DNA from: an uncultured Bacilli bacterium
Lineage (GTDB): Bacteria > Bacillota_I > Bacilli_A > RF39 > UBA660
Direction of reading: 5' to 3'
DNA length: 64,000 bases
NCBI GenBank assembly: GCA_934148845.1
Contig: CAKPDH010000001.1
Location: forward strand, 124,001-188,000
Shown: positions 59,272 through 64,000 of the stretch, piece after piece
Layout: every line of letters starts with the position of its first letter
How positions within the stretch are numbered: position 1 is the stretch's first letter
Notes under the pieces: model-generated
Told to the model about the DNA's origin: nothing
Seen by the model: only the letters and a program-made list of their open reading frames with translations
Database searches by the model: none
Program-made: the position numbers and the translations under genes

Positions 59272-60780
59272 ATGAATAGTATTAAGCTTAAAATAATAAT
59301 ATTATTAGTATTGTTAGTATCTCTTATTGGTATTACTATATTTAGTATATTTGGACTTTCATTATCTACTATTAGTGTAGAAGATATAAAAAAAAGTAGG
59401 ACTTTAAATAATAGTTTAACATGCAATATAAAAATAAATGGAACAGACGCTTTATATGATAAAAATACCAACACTTACTATCACCATGTTGACATTAAAT
59501 ATAATAATCACATATATGTTTTAAAACTTGATTTATCTAAGTCTAAGTATAAATATAGATTAATTAATAAAAAAACTAATATAATTAAAGTTGATTTTAA
59601 TAAGTATTATGATGTAATAATATATGATGATAATAATTATTACATAACTAAAATACAATTAACTTCGCTACCACTTGTAAGTATGGAAACAAAATCTTTA
59701 ATAGAAGATGAAGTAAAAGGAACTTTTTTATATATAAATAGTAATTTAACTGATAATACGTTTAAATCAAATATAAAAGTTCATGTTAGAGGAGCTACAT
59801 CAAGAGAATTAGAAAAAAAATCATATAAGGTTAATTTTTATAAAAAGGGGTACTCAAAAGAAAAAAATATAAATTTAAGTAATTTTTATTCTGGTGATTC
59901 ACTTGTTCTTGATTCATTATATAAGGATAAGTCTAAAGTAAGAAATATACTTTCGATTGATTTATGGAATAAGATATCTAATGATTTTTCTAATGTATCT
60001 AGATATAGTGAGTTTGTTTTAGTATTTATAAATCAAGAATATAGAGGACTTTATGTACTTACTGAACCAGTTAATAGAACAAAACTTAATTTAATAAAAA
60101 ACACAAAAAATAATACAAGTATTATTATTAAATCTAGAAGTTGGGATACCTTAGATAGTTATAAAAGTGGCAGTTATGATATTTATAAGTATTATTATGA
60201 ACTAAAGTATCCTAAAGATGATGATATAAATGATGAAATATATGATAATATACTAGACAAGTTAAGTAAATATTATGGTTCTAGTATAAGTTATGATATA
60301 GTAAAAGATACATTTGATATTAAAAATTATATTGACATGATTATATTTAATTCATTTATAGATAATAAAGATAATAAATTAATTAAAAATAATTATTTTT
60401 ATAAGAAGAGTATAAATGATAGTTCTATTTTTATAGAACCTTGGGATATGGAATATACCTTTGGATTAAGTTATGACATAAATTCTCCTACTTTTTCTAG
60501 TAGAAATGATGATTTTAAAAAAATTAGTTTTGATATAGATATTAATAAAGATAGTAAAATAAAAAATCTTATTATAGAAAGATATAAAGAACTTAGAAAA
60601 AGTGTTTTAACTATAGAATATATAGATAGTCTTTTAGATAAATATAAAAATATATTAGTATATGCATATGAAAGTGATGCAAAATTATATTATGATTATG
60701 ATGTAATAGAAGAAATTGAGTTTATTAGAAGTTGGGTTAAAAATAGAATTAGTGCTTATGATTTGATATTAGGAGTATAG
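59272..60780 (+). CDS. CotH-like protein kinase family, membrane-anchored
   Basis: A 502-residue protein with an N-terminal membrane helix (residues about 8-30) and an outside CotH domain. CotH is an atypical kinase first known from Bacillus spore coats, where it phosphorylates coat proteins. Seen here: HVRGATSRELEKKSYKVNF (172-189; the family's RGxSS..KKxYRxK, with the ATP-binding Lys), EYRGLYVLTEPVNRTKL (256-272) and the metal-binding EPWDMEYTFG (389-398). It starts a three-gene operon and joins the VTC gene without a gap. Whether it acts on spores, the cell surface or another substrate is not known. Confidence 0.85.
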   Translation: MNSIKLKIIILLVLLVSLIGITIFSIFGLSLSTISVEDIKKSRTLNNSLTCNIKINGTDALYDKNTNTYYHHVDIKYNNHIYVLKLDLSKSKYKYRLINKKTNIIKVDFNKYYDVIIYDDNNYYITKIQLTSLPLVSMETKSLIEDEVKGTFLYINSNLTDNTFKSNIKVHVRGATSRELEKKSYKVNFYKKGYSKEKNINLSNFYSGDSLVLDSLYKDKSKVRNILSIDLWNKISNDFSNVSRYSEFVLVFINQEYRGLYVLTEPVNRTKLNLIKNTKNNTSIIIKSRSWDTLDSYKSGSYDIYKYYYELKYPKDDDINDEIYDNILDKLSKYYGSSISYDIVKDTFDIKNYIDMIIFNSFIDNKDNKLIKNNYFYKKSINDSSIFIEPWDMEYTFGLSYDINSPTFSSRNDDFKKISFDIDINKDSKIKNLIIERYKELRKSVLTIEYIDSLLDKYKNILVYAYESDAKLYYDYDVIEEIEFIRSWVKNRISAYDLILGV

Positions 60781-61458
60781 ATGAGTAATTATAGAAAAGA
60801 ATTGAAATATTTTATAACTTTTAATGATTTTAATATAATAAATAATAATTTAAACTCATTATTAAAGAAAGATAAATATTGTAATGATGATTATTATCAG
60901 ATATCTAGTATATATTTTGATAATTATAACATGACTTCATATAACCAAGTATTAAATGGAATAAGCGAAAGATGGAAATATAGAATTAGGTTTTATAATT
61001 ATGATAAGAATTATATAAAGTTAGAAAAAAAGTATAAAGTAAATGGTCTTACTTTAAAAGAAAGTACAGTTATAACTTATGATACTTTAAATAATATATT
61101 AAAAAGAAGAGTAAGAATAGATTCAAATAATTCACCTTTATTAAATGAATTAATCTTAAAAATTAAAACAGAGTATTTAAGACCTGTAATATTAATAGAA
61201 TATGATAGAATACCTTATATTTATAAGGCGGGTAATGTAAGAATTACTCTTGATTATAATATTAGATATACAAATATATATAGTGATATTTTTAATAAAG
61301 AAAAAAAGGTACATTATTTAAATGAAAGAATATTAGAAGTTAAGTATAATGAATTTATTCCTGATTTTATTAGATTTAGATTAGAACTTAATCATTTAAA
61401 TCAAACTTCATTTTCTAAATTTAATAATTGTATAGATGCTTTGGGGGGATATAGATGA
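60781..61458 (+). CDS. VTC domain (polyphosphate polymerase-like) protein
   Basis: A 225-residue single-domain protein with the VTC tunnel-fold signature: YRKELKYFI at the start, SIYFDN near 43, RWKYRIRFY at 64-72, IKLEKKYKVNGL at 79-90, RPVILIEYDRIPYI near 134, VRITLDYNIRY near 153 and the metal-binding ILEVKYNEFIPDF (Glu186, Lys188). In yeast the VTC4 domain makes polyphosphate from ATP inside a basic tunnel; here the Lys/Arg pattern of the tunnel is kept. It starts on the base after the CotH stop and overlaps the DUF4956 gene as ATGA, so the three are made together. Confidence 0.85.
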   Translation: MSNYRKELKYFITFNDFNIINNNLNSLLKKDKYCNDDYYQISSIYFDNYNMTSYNQVLNGISERWKYRIRFYNYDKNYIKLEKKYKVNGLTLKESTVITYDTLNNILKRRVRIDSNNSPLLNELILKIKTEYLRPVILIEYDRIPYIYKAGNVRITLDYNIRYTNIYSDIFNKEKKVHYLNERILEVKYNEFIPDFIRFRLELNHLNQTSFSKFNNCIDALGGYR

Positions 61459-62135
61459 TTTTAAAAATAACATTCAAGGATATATTTAAAGAAAGTTTTT
61501 TAAAGAGTTTTTCTCTTAATATACCAATAACTACTATAGTAGTAACAATATTAGTAGCGCTTATTTTATCGTTTTATGTATATTTTATATATAAACTTAC
61601 AAGTAAGAGTGTAATATACTCTAAAAAATTTAATGTATCAATGTCATTAATGTCAATTATAACGAGCGCTATAGTGCTATCTATGCAGGCAAATATTACT
61701 GTGTCTCTTGGAATGGTAGGAGCTTTATCTATAGTAAGATTTAGGACTGCAATAAAAGAACCTAGGGATTTATTATTCTTATTTTGGAGTATTTCAAACG
61801 GTATAATAATAGGATCTGGACTTTATTCAATTTCAATAATACTTGCAATAGTGCTTTCAATAGCTATGATATTATTTGACATAGTTCCATCTAATAAAGC
61901 TCCATATATATTAGTTATTTATTTTAATAATGTAAAAAGTAGTGATATAGAGATAATATTAAATAGTTATAAAGTAAAATATAAATTAAAATCATTTAGT
62001 GTGTCAAGTAACGAGTCAAGTTATATATATGAAGTAAAATCCCCTAAGGATCATTCATTTATTAATGAAATTTATAAAATAAGAGGAGTAAAGGAAGTTA
62101 ATTTGATGGGTCAAGATGGAGAATATCAATATTAA
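61455..62135 (+). CDS. DUF4956 family membrane protein
   Basis: A 226-residue protein with about four membrane helices in its first 145 residues and a cytoplasmic ferredoxin-like C-terminal part (YILVIYFNNVKSSDIEIIL..). The family mark is the conserved loop VGALSIVRFRTAIKEPRDLLFLFWSISNGIIIG near residues 88-121, with a charged RFRTxxKEPxD motif that suggests a pore or anion-handling site. DUF4956 genes are commonly found beside VTC-domain and CotH genes, so it is a candidate membrane partner for polyphosphate made by the upstream enzyme. Function unproven. Confidence 0.85.
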   Translation: MILKITFKDIFKESFLKSFSLNIPITTIVVTILVALILSFYVYFIYKLTSKSVIYSKKFNVSMSLMSIITSAIVLSMQANITVSLGMVGALSIVRFRTAIKEPRDLLFLFWSISNGIIIGSGLYSISIILAIVLSIAMILFDIVPSNKAPYILVIYFNNVKSSDIEIILNSYKVKYKLKSFSVSSNESSYIYEVKSPKDHSFINEIYKIRGVKEVNLMGQDGEYQY

Positions 62136-62148
62136 TTTAAAATATATA

Positions 62149-62177
62149 TTGAATTTAAATCTTTAATTTGATATAAT
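62149..62177 (+). promoter_or_regulatory. Promoter of the 6S-like RNA
   Basis: TTGAAT (62149-62154) and TATAAT (62172-62177), spacing 17; start expected near 62184. Confidence 0.75.
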
Positions 62178-62183
62178 TATTTT

Positions 62184-62357
62184 GCTGGGATATGCGATTG
62201 TTTCAATAAAAAACCTACTAATCGAAAATATAAGGGAATCTAATTCATTGTTCGTGTTGAAGACCTAATTATTAGGGATCCTAAAAATGATGATGTGATG
62301 CCCACCTGGGAGACTAGGTTTTATTCGATTCGGAACGTCGCTTTCTTGGCTTTTTAT
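62184..62357 (+). ncRNA. ssrS: 6S-like regulatory RNA
   Basis: About 174 nt with its own promoter and no reading frame. The two ends form one long closing helix: GCTGGG with CTTGGC, GCGA with TCGC, GTTTC with GGAAC, and AATAAAA..CCTA with TAGGTTTTATT. A large central bubble follows and an apical hairpin (CCTAAT/ATTAGG, about 62264-62276). The 3' strand of the bubble holds TGATGCCCACCTGG (62296-62309), similar to the conserved CCCACCT of bacterial 6S RNAs. 6S RNA mimics an open promoter and binds housekeeping RNA polymerase in stationary phase. The 3' end runs into TTTTTATTTAT, which ends transcription. Confidence 0.7.
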
Positions 62358-62372
62358 TTATAGAGGTGAGTT

Positions 62373-62972
62373 GTGATAACAAGTATGAAGTTAACTGATA
62401 TTACATATGTAGTATTTGATTTAGAAACTACAGGTCTTTATCCTAATAGTGGTGATTCTATTATAGAAATAGGCGCTGTTAAAATAAAAGGTGGAAATAT
62501 AATTGATAGATATGATGAACTTGTATATCCTTATAAATTATTAAGTGAAGATATTATAAAAATAACAGGTATTACAAATGAAATGTTAGAGGGAAAAAGA
62601 AAAGAAAAAGAATGTATTATAGATTTTATGAATTGGGTATCTGATGCTCCAATGGTAGCGCATAATGCTAAATTTGATATATCTTTTATATTAAATGCTT
62701 ATGATAAATATAATTTAGGTGAGTTTAAAAATACAGTTATAGATACATTAGGTTTATCTAGATATTTAGAATCAAGTGAAAGATATCATAATTTGGCAAC
62801 TTTAGTAAAAAGATATAATATACCTTGGGATGAAGATAAACATCATAGAGGAGATTATGATAGTATGGGTACTGCTTTAATATTTGATAAAATGTTAAAA
62901 AAGCTTGAACTTAATAATATTACTACTATGAACGATTTATATAAATACAAATTTATTGTTATAAGAAAATAA
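62373..62972 (+). CDS. Stand-alone DnaQ/PolC-type 3'-5' exonuclease
   Basis: A 199-residue DEDDh exonuclease. Exo I is VVFDLETTGL near residues 13-22, the GITNEML block follows, Exo II is VAHNAKFDISFI near 95-106 and Exo III is HHRGDYDSMGTAL near 158, so all four acidic residues and the His are present. The sequence looks most like the proofreading domain inserted in PolC, with TVIDTLGLSRYL and the HHR motif, but it stops after the domain. It may proofread for DnaE or act in repair. The start is a GTG with an AGAGG site six bases upstream. A terminator follows. Confidence 0.85.
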   Translation: MITSMKLTDITYVVFDLETTGLYPNSGDSIIEIGAVKIKGGNIIDRYDELVYPYKLLSEDIIKITGITNEMLEGKRKEKECIIDFMNWVSDAPMVAHNAKFDISFILNAYDKYNLGEFKNTVIDTLGLSRYLESSERYHNLATLVKRYNIPWDEDKHHRGDYDSMGTALIFDKMLKKLELNNITTMNDLYKYKFIVIRK

Positions 62973-62988
62973 TATTATAAAATTAATC

Positions 62989-63014
62989 GACATAATTATT
63001 TATGTCTTTTTTTT
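62989..63014 (+). terminator. Intrinsic terminator before spoIIGA
   Basis: GACATAA (62989-62995) pairs with TTATGTC (63000-63006), followed by eight T to 63014. Confidence 0.8.
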
Positions 63015-63034
63015 ATAATAAATATGGTGATTAT

Positions 63035-63814
63035 ATGAAAGTATATGTAGACCTAATTATGATATTAAATTTTTTCCTTGATTTTATTTTATTATTGTCA
63101 GTATCAGTTATACTTAAGAGATGTTCTAGTATTAAAAGACTATTAATGGGATCATTTATTGGTGGTGTAAGTATATTATTTTTGTTTTTTAATATAAATA
63201 GTTTTATATTATTTTTATTTAAAATATTCATAAGTATTTTAATGGTTATAATTTCATTTGGCTTTAGGAATATTAAATATACATTAGTAAATATATTATA
63301 TTTATATCTTTCAAGTATAATTTTAGGAGGCTTTTTATATTTATTAAATATACAATTTTCATATAAACATATAGGTATAATTTTTATTAATAATGGATTA
63401 AGTATAAATTTTATATTTTTAATTATAACATCTCCATTAATATTATATATATATATTAAACAAACAAAAAATTTTAGAAGTAAATATTCTAATTATTATA
63501 ATGTTTATATATATAAAAATAATAAAAAATATAGATATAATGCATATTTAGATACAGGAAATACATTAGTAGACAATCTAAGTAATAAATGTGTTATATT
63601 GATAGATAAAAGAAAAATTCTATTTGATATAAAAGAATTTAGGTTAATACCATATAGAAGTATTAGTGGTACTGATTTAATTAGAGTAGTAAAAATAGAT
63701 AAATTGGTATTTAATGATAAAGAATATAATAAAGTATTATTAGGTATTATAGATAAAATAGATTTAGATGGAATTGATATTATATTAAATAGAAAATTAT
63801 TGGAGGATTTATGA
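63035..63814 (+). CDS. spoIIGA: Sigma-E processing peptidase SpoIIGA
   Basis: SpoIIGA is the membrane aspartic protease that cuts pro-sigma-E in the mother cell during sporulation. The 259-residue product starts MKVYVDLIMILNFFLDFILL and has about five membrane helices up to residue 140, then a cytoplasmic domain with the catalytic Asp in YLDTGNTL (DTGN at 173-176) and the RLIPYRSISG stretch. A start at 63002 lies in the terminator hairpin; GGTGAT favours the ATG at 63035. It overlaps sigE by the ATGA of the two genes, the classic spoIIG operon. Confidence 0.92.
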   Translation: MKVYVDLIMILNFFLDFILLLSVSVILKRCSSIKRLLMGSFIGGVSILFLFFNINSFILFLFKIFISILMVIISFGFRNIKYTLVNILYLYLSSIILGGFLYLLNIQFSYKHIGIIFINNGLSINFIFLIITSPLILYIYIKQTKNFRSKYSNYYNVYIYKNNKKYRYNAYLDTGNTLVDNLSNKCVILIDKRKILFDIKEFRLIPYRSISGTDLIRVVKIDKLVFNDKEYNKVLLGIIDKIDLDGIDIILNRKLLEDL

Positions 63815-64000
63815 TAAGAAAAATATTAAATTATATTAAAAAAATATTAAGTGATTGTGGGGTATACTTTGTAGGAAGTGCAGATAAATTACCAGAACCA
63901 TTATCTAAGGAAGAAGAAGTTAAATATGTTTTAATGTCTATGGATGGTGATATTTTAGCGCGTAATAAGCTTATAGAACATAATCTAAGATTGGTAGTTT
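63811..64000 (+). CDS. sigE: Sporulation sigma factor SigE (N-terminal part)
   Basis: The window ends in this gene; 63 codons are visible. The product starts MIRKILNYIKKILSDCGVYFVG, then SADKLPEPLSKEEEVKYVLMSMDGDILARNKLIEHNLRLVV, which is the N-terminus and region 1.2/2.1 of sigma-E, including the typical LPxPLSKEEE and LIExNLRLVV motifs. Before it lies a short pro-sequence, removed by SpoIIGA, which overlaps the start of this gene. SigE drives early mother-cell gene expression. The GGAGGA site is five bases before the ATG. Confidence 0.93.
   Translation, partial: MIRKILNYIKKILSDCGVYFVGSADKLPEPLSKEEEVKYVLMSMDGDILARNKLIEHNLRLVV

Noticed and set aside
1..64000. Insertion sequences, prophage or integrative elements
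   Set aside because: No transposase, integrase, phage structural gene or flanking duplication was found; the accessory stretches are short gene remnants.

Overview
The window is about 64 kb of chromosome from a very AT-rich, low-GC Gram-positive bacterium. Gene order and families are those of the Bacilli and former Mollicutes-like lineages: MraZ-RsmH-FtsL, EzrA, RNase J, T-box leaders, GatCAB, single-chain GlyRS, SirA-YneF, YqeG-YqeH and SpoIIGA-SigE. TGA is a stop codon (rsmH, ruvA-side HAD gene and ATGA overlaps), so this is not a code-4 mollicute. The sporulation genes argue for an endospore former or a recent descendant of one. An uncultured gut Bacilli lineage is my best guess, from composition and gene content only.

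Layout. 1-2.2 kb: end of uppS, a 53-residue membrane protein, then mraZ-rsmH-ftsL behind a MraZ-type operator. 2.2-7.3 kb: an asparagine T-box, two tRNA-Asn genes, gatCAB and asnS. 7.3-14 kb: an amino-acid symporter, a gene remnant, tex and addA. 14-16.6 kb, minus strand: RNase J and rpsD, the latter with a pseudoknotted S4-type leader. 16.6-22 kb: thyA-folA, ezrA and T-box-thrS. 22-26.3 kb: a broken membrane gene, rubrerythrin, a Q/N-rich membrane protein, sirA-yneF, and a pilin-headed leucine-rich-repeat surface protein. 26.3-35.2 kb: clpP, a TGS-uridine kinase fusion, gap, ruvA-HAD-ruvB, a deacetylase lipoprotein, a protein with a 39-bp repeat array, and rpmB. 35.5-42.4 kb: dnaE-folD, a NUDIX pseudogene, helD and DUF192. 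42.5-50 kb: a Flp-like pilin, a T-box without a visible Stem I, glyS, pssA-psd, a CBS-type pyrophosphatase, yqeG-yqeH and two unknowns. 50-57 kb: ppdK, a nucleotidyltransferase-like gene plus a decayed copy, a GT-C-like membrane protein and 5-formyl-THF cyclo-ligase. 55.8-62.4 kb: a J-like protein with a kinase-like protein lacking its phosphoacceptor His, the CotH-VTC-DUF4956 operon, and a 6S-like RNA. 62.4-64 kb: a PolC-like exonuclease, spoIIGA and the start of sigE.

Most of the window is housekeeping. Translation supply is under T-box control (Asn, Thr, Gly). Folate and thymidylate genes (thyA, folA, folD, cyclo-ligase) are scattered, pssA-psd makes phosphatidylethanolamine, and PPDK with the pyrophosphatase points to PPi-linked central metabolism. 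The least explained parts are the CotH-VTC-DUF4956 operon, the J-like/pseudo-kinase pair, the two orphan prepilin-like proteins, the repeat-array membrane protein and the odd glycyl T-box. Several decayed genes (8.64, 21.9, 39.5 and 53.4 kb) show ongoing gene loss. I saw no prophage, insertion sequence or CRISPR array.
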